DNA of 64,000 nt from Skeletonema tropicum. Its lineage: Eukaryota > Bacillariophyta > Thalassiosirophyceae > Thalassiosirales > Thalassiosiraceae. The stretch is taken from assembly GCA_037178625.1 (NCBI GenBank), contig CM074131.1, positions 3,534,001-3,598,000 on the forward strand, given 5' to 3'. The first letter of the stretch is position 1, and each line of letters begins with the position of its first letter. Positions 37,601-46,267 of the stretch are shown here, piece by piece. A program made the position numbers and the translations under genes. The notes beneath the pieces are model-generated. The model did not search any database, had not been told where the DNA came from, and was given only the letters and a program-made list of their open reading frames with translations.

Positions 37601-38783
37601 GATGCTGCTGGCCAGCCCACATAGGACCTCTCATATCAGCTAGGAGACTGTAGCATCGCTTCAATGCACGCCAAACGTCTGAGCAGCACTAATGTGCTTT
37701 TGCAACATCTCCGCCGACTATAATGGGCCACTAGAAGCGGCTCATGCGCATATGGACGATCAAAGTTGTGATTTGGTAGAATGTGATGCTGCTGGCCAGC
37801 CCACATTGGACCTCTCATATCAGCTAGGAGACTGTAGCATCGCTTCAATGCACGCCAAACGTCTGAGCAGCACTAATGAGCTTTTGCAACATCTCCGCCG
37901 ACTATAATGGGCCACTAGAAGCGGCTCATGCGTATATTCACGACGCTCGTCCCGATTTGGTAGAATGTGATGCTGCTGGTCAGCCCACATAGGACCTCTC
38001 ATATCAGCTAGGAGACTGTAGCATCGCTTCTATGCACGCCAAACGTCTGAGCAGTACTAATGAGCTTTGGCAACATCACCGCCGACTATAATGGGCCACT
38101 AGAAGCGGCTCATGCGCATATGGACGATCAAAGTTGTGATTTGGTAGAATGTGATGCTGCTGGCCAGCCCACATAGGACCTCTCATATCAGCTAGGAGAC
38201 TGTAGCATCGCTTCTATGTACGCCAAACGTCTGAGCAGTACTAATGAGCTTTTGCAACATCTCCGCCGACTATAATGGGCCACTAGAAGCGGCTCATGCG
38301 CATATTCACGACGCTCGTCCCGATTTGGTAGAATGTGATGCTGCTGGCCAGCCCACATTGGACCTGTCATATCAGCTAGGAGACTGTAGCATCGCTTCTA
38401 TGCACGCCAAACGTCTGAGCAGTGCTAATGAGCTTTCATGGTATTACCGCCGACTATAATGGGCCACTAGAAGCGGCTCATGCGCACACTCGCGACGCTT
38501 GTCCCGATTTGGTAGAATGTGATGCTGCTGGTCAGCCCACATTGGACCTCTCATATCAGCTAGGAGACTGTAGCATCGCTTCTATGCACGCCAAACGTCT
38601 GAGCAGGACAAATGAGCTTTTGCAACATCACCGCCGACTATAATGGGCCACTAGAAGCGGCTCATGCGCATATGGACGATCAAAGTTGTGATATGGTAGA
38701 ATGTGATGCTGCTGGCCAGCCCACATTGGACCTCTCATATCAGCTAGGAGACTGTAGCATCGCTTCTATGCACGCCAAACGTC
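28698..38783. repeat. 184-bp satellite array, middle block with higher-order structure
   Basis: Same monomer as the left block. From about 34.0 to 38.0 kb unit variants recur every 2,024 bp, i.e. 11 monomers (34012/36036, 34140/36164, 34324/36348, 34564/36588, 34748/36772, 34926/36950, 35116/37140). Shorter shifts of 8 and 10 monomers also occur (36772/38244; 35796/37636). The part from 28698 to about 32530 has many one-base indels relative to sister copies (e.g. 29211, 29850, 31118, 31790-32330), and it includes at 31780-32200 degenerate units of the type otherwise found only at the array's right end. The rest (32540-38783) is clean. Confidence 0.93.
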
Positions 38784-39514
38784 TGGGAGCGAGCGAAGCG
38801 AGCGACCTTACTTCTCTCTATAATCAATATATGAACCAATATCAGATAAAGTGGTATTACTATATTACCGAAGCGTGGATGACTACGCTTTCGAATTAAC
38901 TTCTTCAGCGGATAGCAATAGTAATAGTGAGGATAGGCGGCTTTGTCGATGCAAAGTTGCGAGTCATTTAGCTCTCCCTCGTTGACACGAGTTTTCTCCT
39001 TAAATGGATACGTGTCTCTGTGGGGTCATTCCTCGTTATCTAAAATAGGTAAGTTTGTACAATTGCTTTCCCTCAGCAAGTGTAGCTGCCGGGTAGGCAG
39101 CGGAACAAGCTGAGGGAAAGGAAGGGGAGGACTACGATTCTGTTGTCCTCCCCAGGTAGGTACTTACCTCCTCACCTCTGTTTTGAAAGAGGGAGGTTTG
39201 AGAGACAATATCTCCAATGTTTTTTGCTCTCTTATAGCATACTACCATCTTTTCGATTCCGATTGTGTCGCGTAGGGTGGTAGAAAGCTCCTCCTCATAT
39301 ATCTGTTGACAGGTTCGACTAGGGATGTAATGAGGGTGGAATCGACCGAGTTTCAAATAGATGTTTTTGTCATTATCTGAGGTGGTAGATTCTGAGATGG
39401 CTTGGGGCAGTGGAGGTGGGTTGCAGACTTTGTAGTTTGCATTTACGAACATTCGTTTCAGTTGGTCGAAGTCCCATCCTCTGTCGAGCAAGCGTTGGGA
39501 GCGAGCGAAGCGAG
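38784..39514 (-). mobile_element. truncated non-LTR/reverse-transcriptase element fragment
   Basis: A 0.7-kb non-satellite insertion bounded on both sides by the same 19 bp (TGGGAGCGAGCGAAGCGAG at 38784-38802 and 39496-39514). On the minus strand, 39491-39132 encodes 119 residues: RGWDFDQLKRMF at the start, FHPHYIPSRTCQQIYEEEL in the middle and CYKRAKNIGDIVSQTSL near the end. This order (helix, a region ending in a tryptophan- or basic-rich patch, then an R-x-K-N-x-x-D-x-V box) is what follows the catalytic core in many LINE/Penelope-like reverse transcriptases; the polymerase core itself is absent. Downstream of the ORF come two strong hairpins (39065-39153). Inference: a 5'-truncated retroelement copy trapped in the satellite. 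Confidence 0.65.
39065..39153. other. two adjacent stem-loops in the element's 3' region
   Basis: Stem 1 pairs GCTTTCCCTCAGC (39065-39077) with GCTGAGGGAAAG (39109-39120), enclosing a second stem GCTGCC/GGCAGC around GGGTA. Stem 2 pairs GGGGAGGAC (starting at 39124) with GTCCTCCCC (ending at 39152). Both lie just downstream of the minus-strand reverse-transcriptase fragment, where retroelements often keep RNA structures read by their own polymerase. The role is inference. Confidence 0.7.
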
Positions 39515-41325
39515 TTATCAGCTAGGAGACTGTAGCATCGCTTCTATGCACGCCAAACGTCTGAGCAGTGCTATAGAGCTTTCCTAACGTCACCGCCGAC
39601 TATAATGGGCCACTAGAAGCGGCTCATGCGAATATTCACGACGCTCGTCCCGATTTGGTTGAATGTGATGCTGCTGGTCAGCCCACATTGGACCTCTCAT
39701 ATCAGCTATGAGACTGTAGCATCGCTTCTATGCACGCCAAACGTCTGAGCAGCACTAATGAGCTTTCATGGTATTACCGCCGACTATAATGGGCCACTAG
39801 AAGCGGCTCATGCGCATATGGACGATCAAAGTTGTGATTTGGTAGAATGTGATGCTGCTGGCCAGCCCACATTGGACCTCTCATATCAGCTAGGAGACTG
39901 TAGCATCGCTTCTATGCACGCCAAACGTCTGAGCAGCACTAATGTGCTTTTGCAACATCTCCGCCGACTATAATGGGCCACTAGAAGCGGCTCATGCGCA
40001 TATGGACGATCAAAGTTGTGATTTGGTAGAATGTGATGCTGCTGGCCAGCCCACATTGGACCTCTCATATCAGCTAGGAGACTGTAGCATCGCTTCAATG
40101 CACGCCAAACGTCTGAGCAGCACTAATGAGCTTTTGCAACATCTCCGCCGACTATAATGGGCCACTAGAAGCGGCTCATGCGTAAATTCACGACGCTCGT
40201 CCCGATTTGGTAGAATGTGATGCTGCTGGTCAGCCCACATAGGACCTCTCATATCAGCTAGGAGACTGTAGCATCGCTTCTATGCACGCCAAACGTCTGA
40301 GCAGCACTAATGTGCTTTTGCAACATCTCCGCCGACTATAATGGGCCACTAGAAGCGGCTCATGCGCATATTCACGACGCTCGTCCCGATTTGGTAGAAT
40401 GTGATGCTGCTGGTCAGCCCACATAGGACCTCTCATATCAGCTAGGAGACTGTAGCATCGCTTCTATGCACGCCAAACGTCTGAGCAGTACTAATGAGCT
40501 TTTGCAACATCTCCGCCGACTATAATGGGCCACTAGAAGCGGCTCATGCGCATATGGACGATCAAAGTTGTGATATTGGTAGAATGTGATGCTGCTGGCC
40601 AGCCCACATTGGACCTCTCATATCAGCTAGGAGACTGTAGCATCGCTTCTATGCACGCCAAACGTCTGAGCAGTGCTAATGAGCTTTCCTAACGTACCGC
40701 CGACTATAATGGGCCACTAGAAGCGGCTCATGCGCACACTCGCGACGCTTGTCCCGATTTGGTAGAATGTGATGCAGCTGGCCAGCTCACATTGTACCTC
40801 TCATATCAGCTATGAGACTGTAGCATCGCTTCTATGCAACGATCAAAGTTGTGATTTGGTAGAATGTGATGCTGCAGGCCACCTCACGTAGGACCTCTCA
40901 TATCAGCTAGGAGACTGTAGCATCGCTTCTTTGCACGCCAAACGTCTGAGCAGTACTAATGAGCTTTCATGGTATCATCGCCGACTATAATGGGCCACTA
41001 GAAGCGGTTCATACACATATTGATGACGCTTGACCCGATTTGGTAGAATGTGATGCTGCTGGCCAGCTCGCATTGGTACCTTTCTTGTCAGCTACGAGAC
41101 TGTAGCATCGCTTCTATGCACGCCAAACGTCTGAGCAGTGCTAATGAGCTTTCATGGTATCACCGCCGACTATAATGGGCCACTAGAAGCGGCTCATGCA
41201 CACATTTAAGACGCTTGATCCGTTTTGGTTGAATACATTTGTTGCTGCTGGCCAGCCCACATTGGACCTCTCATATCAGCTAGGAGACTGTAGCATGGAT
41301 TCTATTATTTTTAAGCGTCTGCCGC
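39515..41325. repeat. 184-bp satellite array, right block and degenerate edge
   Basis: The satellite resumes after the element at a different monomer phase (TATCAGCTAGGAGAC), so about 47 bp of monomer is present on both sides of the insertion. Units from about 40740 onward diverge progressively (CAGCTGGCCAGCTCACATTG near 40773; ACACATATTGATGACGCTTG near 41012), and recognisable similarity ends at about 41295-41325. Degeneration toward an array edge is the usual behaviour of tandem satellites, because unequal exchange homogenises the middle more than the ends. Confidence 0.93.
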
Positions 41326-41658
41326 TCGACTGTTGATTTTAGTTCGCTATTTGAAATGAAACATTTTTTGGGCATTACATTGACATCATAATTACGATGG
41401 TTGTAGGTATTGCTTTTGGCCTGTTTGTTTTTGACCTCGTCACATGATTTATTTTTCATTCAACTGACATCGCTGATTCGTTTTGTACAATAAGATTTCG
41501 GAAACAGCCATTTTCCTTTTACAGTGTCACTGTAAAACAATTTGTAATGTCTTCATTTACTTATTATGTTGAGAGTTGTCGTACTTGTTGTTCTTATATT
41601 TTTCATCGCCGCAAAAACAATAATTGCTTTTTCCTTTTTGTTTCTACGCCGTTACCCC
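41326..41658. other. intergenic flank of satellite
   Basis: AT-rich sequence with T-runs between the degenerate array edge and the 3' end of the dihydroorotate dehydrogenase gene. I see no gene. Confidence 0.4.
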
Positions 41659-42985
41659 TTACAACGATACAATGTTGAGCTTGTCAGCTAATAATACTGC
41701 GATGATTGCGAATAAGATGGCAATAATGACCGATGAGTTGTTGCTGCTTGGTTTAAGTTGCGTATCTTCACTGGTACTGCTCTTTTTGCTCGCCATCTTT
41801 ATTTGTCTTGACAATGCGACTCCCTCTTTTGACCATTCCTTTAGTTTTCCTCTGAAGTCTTCAACGGTGCCATACCCCTTATCCTTCATGATTGCTTTCA
41901 ACTCATCACAAATTCTATCGAAGCATCCTGGTCCTTCAGTCCAGTGACATGTTCCTACCTGTACAGCAGTCGCACCACACAATATCAATTCAAAGGCATC
42001 ACGACCACTCTGAACTCCCCCAACTCCAACTACATCAATCGAGCTGTCCAACAACTCTCTCATTTGCTTCACATTGGCCAAAGCAGTGTACTTCACAGCT
42101 GCTCCAGAAAGCCCTGCGAATCCACCCTTGGCACGAATCACAGGCATCTCCGCATGAAAGTCAATTGCAAGAGCATTCCCAATTGTATTGATCGATGCTG
42201 CATAGGACACGATATGCTTGTACTTATTGAGAATAGCAGCAGCCATTTCAAAATGAGGGCGATCAAAGTATGGTGGCATCTTCACTCCCAAAGGAAAGAG
42301 TGGTTTTGATCCAGAGAAGCAGGGGAGAGATGCAACCTGCTTCATTACATCTTCCATCTGTTCAAAATCATATCCTATGGTGGGTTTTCCGACAATGTTT
42401 GGACATGCAAGATTTAATTCCACAGCTGCAATGTTCACTGAACCACTTTCGATTGAAGACGAAATCTTTTGAAGCATTTGAAGGTTGTCTGCGATATTTT
42501 TGCCAGAAATTGACACCATGTATGGCTTGGTGGGGCTTTCACCCATGGTTTCAGATATCGTTTTAGGATCGATGTAGTAGTCAATACCGCTGTTTGGAAG
42601 ACCTTCCGAGTTGAGACTGGCTTTGCCGTTGTCTTCGTGCCATGTTCTGCCGACGATGTCATGTTGTTATTGTGATCGACGCGAGTAAAATACATATGAT
42701 GTGATGTTTTGTTAGAACGGACAATTCAGTGAGCAATCTCAACAACTTCATATAGCTGAAATAAATTTCAGAAGCACGAGCACGCTCAGTGATACATGCA
42801 AACATTTACCTTGGCAAATCATTCCCCTTTTGTGAAGCAATCGTGGCGGATTTAGCAAGAACACCGCCGGATGCGGACTTCGTAATTTTGCTCATGGCGG
42901 CCGAGGAGCCAGTCCTTGGTCCGGATGCATTGTAGACGCAACTAGTGAGAGGAACCCCTGCGAGAGTAACTGAGAGATCAACCAT
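41659..42985 (-). CDS. dihydroorotate dehydrogenase, class 1A-like, with C-terminal membrane segment
   Basis: Exons 42985-42810 and 42646-41659, with a 163-bp intron (donor GTAAAT, acceptor GGCAG), give 387 residues. The enzyme oxidises dihydroorotate to orotate with FMN in pyrimidine synthesis. Class 1A features are visible: VDLSVTLAGVPLTSCVYNASG at the N-terminus, SINSMGLPN-like SLNSEGLPNSGIDYYID, NLACPNIVGKPTIGYDF carrying the catalytic Cys of this class, then GGFAGLSGAAVKYTALANV, VVGVGGVQSGRDAFELILCGA and AVQVGTCHWTEGPGCF. After residue about 330 comes a Lys/Ser-rich linker and a hydrophobic end (VIIAILFAIIAVLLADKL), a single membrane anchor unusual for soluble class 1A enzymes. I chose ATG 42985; an upstream ATG at 43036 would add 17 residues. 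Confidence 0.9.
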
Positions 42986-43386
42986 GATTATTAGATAGTA
43001 TCGTGATAGTTTGTCAGTAGTGATATGATGTAACACCGTTTCGGCTGGGGTGATGGCAGTGGTATCTTTTTATGTACAACACTTTGATTTGATGGCCGGC
43101 ATGCAAAATCAAAAGATTATATATTTCAAAAAATCAAAATTCAAAATTTTTCGTCTGTCCGTGTACGTCTTCAGCTGGGAGCCGACTTGTCTACAAAATG
43201 AGTACTCCGTGCCTCCCTCATCAGTGTGTCACTGCCTCTGTCTTTTAAAGGTCAGTACAATACATTGTAGTTGATATGTTATCTTTAAGTTGCTGACGCC
43301 ACCTACATTGGACACTTAAAATTCTGTCTAAGTAGAATCACATGATGTGCTTGCTCATCAACATATAATAATTTCAACGATACTCA
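42986..43386. other. intergenic, no supported gene
   Basis: This 400-bp AT-rich spacer lies between the dehydrogenase start and the NAC-alpha stop. I see no gene or repeat. It should hold the dehydrogenase promoter. Confidence 0.4.
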
Positions 43387-44748
43387 TTAGGTTGTGAGAG
43401 ACATGATAGCATTAACCAAATCATTGTCATTTTCCTTGAGCGCTTTTACAGCATCTGACCTAGAGCAAGATGCCTGACTCATGACCAAGTTGATATCCTT
43501 GTCATCAACGCCTGATTCGTCTACACTATCCTCCATAATTTCTGGCAACTCTTCTACTTCTACTCCCTCTTCCGCAACAGAGGACATCTTACCAGCCGCC
43601 TCTTGTTGTTGTTGAGCCATTGCGGCCTGAGCTTGTGCTTGAGCCATAGCAGCTTGCTGCTGTTGAATATTACCACCTTGTCTCGCTTCACCAAAGATTA
43701 CGTACGTCTTTCTTCCAATAGTATACACATCTGGATTATTGATGAAGAAGTAGCCCCCTTGTCCACCAGTCTTGAAAGTTGCACGTTGAATGCCACTGAC
43801 GGGATTCATTCCTAGTCGTTGCATCAATTTACGTGCCTTCTTTTCATTTCGGTTGGCAACTTGACGTGATTCGGCATCTTCTTCTTCTCCCGTTGTTTGT
43901 TGGGTGTTGTTGTCCATGCCTTTATCTAATTCTGGGATATCTTCTGCCTCTTCTAAGTCAGGGACATCATCTTCCACCTCGGCGACATCAGCAACATCAG
44001 TAGTAGGAGCAGCAGCGACATCCTCTATGTCAGAGTCTTCATCATTAGCATCTTCCACCTCGGCGACATCAGCAGCAGGAGCTTCAGCAGGAGCATCAGC
44101 GACATCAACAACAGCAGGAGCAGCTGGAGTAGCAGCGACATTATTAGTTGTTTCCTTCTCCTCAGTAGCATCAGCGATATCAGTAGTAGGAGCAGCAGTG
44201 ACATCCTCTTCTATATTAGGAAAATCATCATTAGCATCTTCCACCTCGGCGACATCAGCAGCTGGAGCATCCTCTTTTATAATATCATCTTCCACGTGGG
44301 CGACAGCGGCAGGAGCAGCAGGAGCTTCAGCTGGAGCAGCTGGAGTAGCAGCGACATCATTAGTTTTAGTTGTTTCCTTCTCCTTTGGCGCTTGGGGTAC
44401 AGCGGCAGCAACATTGGAAGAAGTAGAGGCAGCAGGAACATAACTCGAACCCTTACTCAACGATTTCTTGGTCTCTTTCACTTTATCCTGCTCTGCCTTC
44501 TTTTTTGCTCTTTGTTGCAGGGAATGCTCCATCTCTTGGCTTTTTGTTGCTCCAACAGTGCCCCATTTCGTTAAATTTTCTTTCGCAATTGCTTTGCCAA
44601 GCTTGTCTTGTTCCCGTTTGGCTTTCAAGGCCGCCTCCTCGGCCTCTGGTGTGGAGAGCGGATAACGTCCCCTTTCGAGGCCGGCTTTACGGGCCTTTAC
44701 GCCTCCTCCAGCACGCAGTGCGGCGAGTTCATCGGCTACTGATGGCAT
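43387..44748 (-). CDS. NAC alpha subunit with long acidic-repeat N-terminal extension
   Basis: Single exon, 453 residues, about twice the usual NAC-alpha length. The nascent polypeptide-associated complex sits at the ribosome exit tunnel and shields new chains. The NAC domain runs from about residue 290: NRNEKKARKLMQRLGMNPVSG, then ATFKTGGQGGYFFINNPDVY and TYVIFGEARQGG. A UBA-like end follows: DDKDINLVMSQASCSRSDAV and KALKENDNDLVNAIMSL. The N-terminal 80 residues (MPSVADELAALRAGGGVKAR; then Lys/Glu-rich) are unrecognised. Between them lies Ala/Asp/Glu/Pro-rich sequence with internal repeats, ADVAEVEDANDDFPNIEEDV and ADVAEVEDANDEDSDIEDV, each followed by AAPTTD. A Gln/Ala run follows the NAC domain. 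The architecture resembles the long muscle-type NAC (skNAC) only in having an extension. Confidence 0.9.
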   Translation of the reverse strand: MPSVADELAALRAGGGVKARKAGLERGRYPLSTPEAEEAALKAKREQDKLGKAIAKENLTKWGTVGATKSQEMEHSLQQRAKKKAEQDKVKETKKSLSKGSSYVPAASTSSNVAAAVPQAPKEKETTKTNDVAATPAAPAEAPAAPAAVAHVEDDIIKEDAPAADVAEVEDANDDFPNIEEDVTAAPTTDIADATEEKETTNNVAATPAAPAVVDVADAPAEAPAADVAEVEDANDEDSDIEDVAAAPTTDVADVAEVEDDVPDLEEAEDIPELDKGMDNNTQQTTGEEEDAESRQVANRNEKKARKLMQRLGMNPVSGIQRATFKTGGQGGYFFINNPDVYTIGRKTYVIFGEARQGGNIQQQQAAMAQAQAQAAMAQQQQEAAGKMSSVAEEGVEVEELPEIMEDSVDESGVDDKDINLVMSQASCSRSDAVKALKENDNDLVNAIMSLTT

Positions 44749-45197
44749 AGTCTATCGCTTCGATACTGATCAGTTCAATGTTCAATACTTACAGTGACGC
44801 ATCAAGGTGCTGCGACGCTATATACTTCGGAGCATTGGTGGCAGCGTGGTCGACGTCCATTCCTTCAAGAAAGCGGCAGGCGCAGGATGGAGGAGGAGAT
44901 TTTTGCGGGAGAGGAAAAAGGTTCAAGTGCGAAGACAGCCAGACTGACAGATTCAGATGCAAACTCAATGTGTTGAAGAGCAAATAATGCCCTTGATCTC
45001 ATGAATCTAAATTTCAATTGACTCCCATGCTAAGAAGTATTGATTTATAATTTAGCTGCATCTCTCTAGACATTACATGATAGCAACATTTTAGCTCTCT
45101 AAAAAGATTCTTGTAGATGGATTCTGGTTGCTCTTCACCATATCTTGCTGTACGTATGTTGCTTTGTATCGTACATCCCAAATCCCAACCCCATCAT
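44749..45197. other. intergenic, no supported gene
   Basis: This 450-bp spacer is upstream of NAC-alpha and downstream of IspF. ORFs of 60-70 codons occur on both strands near 44780-44990; none has a motif. It should contain the NAC-alpha promoter. Confidence 0.4.
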
Positions 45198-45968
45198 TTA
45201 AAGATCAACCTCATTCCCAACCACCTTTTCCAAAGTCACAACAACATGACAACTCAAACTCCTCAATTCCCCAACACTATCAACCTTTTCATGTGTTCGT
45301 GCCTTAATATTCACTCGTCCCTCCGTAGTATGCAACAACTTGACGATATTCTCCTTCATCCTCGGCTTAAATCCTGCCACTTTAGGCCGTTCCAATATCA
45401 AGGTAACATCAATATTCCCAATTTTGTATCCATAATACTTCATAACATCATAGGCATGTTCCATAAACTTGGCCGAATCACACCCCTTCCAACGCGGGTC
45501 AGTATCCTGAAACACCTGTCCGATATCTGGTAATGTCAATGCACCAAAGATGGCATCGACGAGTGAGTGATAGATTACATCTCCATCTGAGTGGGCCAAT
45601 ACGCCCAATTGAGTTAGGTAAATGTCACCTGGATTATCGGCATATTTTCCATCCTTATCAGTCCATTTTTGATCCTCGTGATCAATTACTACTCCACCGA
45701 TCACTACTGGTTGACCTGCCTCTTCGAAGGGGACCATTTTGTGAATGTCAAATCCATGTCCAATGCGGAGGGGAATGGGTTCAATGGCGTAGGATGGTCG
45801 GAGAATTGAGGATATTTCTGCTTCAGTCGCTTCGTCGGTGGCAGAAGATGAGAGAGGTGTTGTTCTTGTTGTTCTTGATGATGATTGTGTGCTGAATTTG
45901 GGACTGGCGGCTGCTGGAGCGAATGCCGAGGCCGCTGTTGCGGTTAACAATAGAGTTAGTAGCTTCAT
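45198..45968 (-). CDS. ispF: 2-C-methyl-D-erythritol 2,4-cyclodiphosphate synthase, plastid precursor
   Basis: Single exon, 256 residues. The enzyme makes the cyclic diphosphate of the plastid MEP pathway, releasing CMP. The start MKLLTLLLTATAASAFAPAA (45968) is a signal peptide followed by the textbook ASAFAP motif of diatom plastid targeting; codons further upstream lack an ATG. Mature-region signatures: RIGHGFDIHKM (metal-binding Asp and His), VLAHSDGDVIYHSLVDAIFG (third metal His), PDIGQVFQDTDPRWKG, IDVTLILERPKVAGFKP, and VNIKARTHEKVDSVG, the substrate/CMP loop in which Thr-x-Glu-Lys is kept. An insert of about 14 residues (DQKWTDKDGKYADNPGDIYL) separates the first two blocks. The product feeds isoprenoid supply for the phytyl chain made by the reductase at 1467-3041. 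Confidence 0.96.
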   Translation of the reverse strand: MKLLTLLLTATAASAFAPAAASPKFSTQSSSRTTRTTPLSSSATDEATEAEISSILRPSYAIEPIPLRIGHGFDIHKMVPFEEAGQPVVIGGVVIDHEDQKWTDKDGKYADNPGDIYLTQLGVLAHSDGDVIYHSLVDAIFGALTLPDIGQVFQDTDPRWKGCDSAKFMEHAYDVMKYYGYKIGNIDVTLILERPKVAGFKPRMKENIVKLLHTTEGRVNIKARTHEKVDSVGELRSLSCHVVVTLEKVVGNEVDL

Positions 45969-46267
45969 GATTGTCGTTGTTTGCAATCGCTTTGCCTATG
46001 CTACCCAGTGCTTGCTTGCTACAATACTACTTCTTGACTTTGCTTCCTTGTCAAAGTGAGAAAGAGAGCGTTTACGTGGAACGTGGAAGCAAATTTCAAT
46101 TTGGCGCCACGAAGTACCTACGACGGATTTACCGTATGATACCATACTCAATCTACCAGTACCACGCGCTCCTCCCCAACCACAAAACGCAAAGCACAAG
46201 AGTAAGAGTAATATTATGATGTTGTGCCGGCCACACATCATGACATTATCAATACAACTGAGCAAGA

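Noticed and set aside
23392..41325. ORFs of 60-75 codons on both strands in almost every satellite monomer (e.g. MRGPMWAGQQHHILPN on minus, HAHMDDQSCDLVECDAAG on plus)
   Set aside because: 184 is not a multiple of three, so the frame shifts each unit. Many units carry stops (CACATAGGACC, GCTATGAG) and variation shows no sign of protein constraint. They are by-products of the repeat.
23392..41325. CRISPR-like reading of fixed blocks with variable windows
   Set aside because: The variable windows have only a few types that recur many times, the unit is 184 bp, the host is eukaryotic and no cas-like gene is present.
43904..44443. 179-codon Ser/Ala/Thr-rich frame on plus strand
   Set aside because: Antisense to the Ala/Asp/Glu repeats of NAC-alpha; a composition artefact.
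1467..45968. Plastid isoprenoid gene cluster (ispF with chlP)
   Set aside because: The two genes are 43 kb apart with many unrelated genes and the satellite between them; the shared pathway is coincidence of location.
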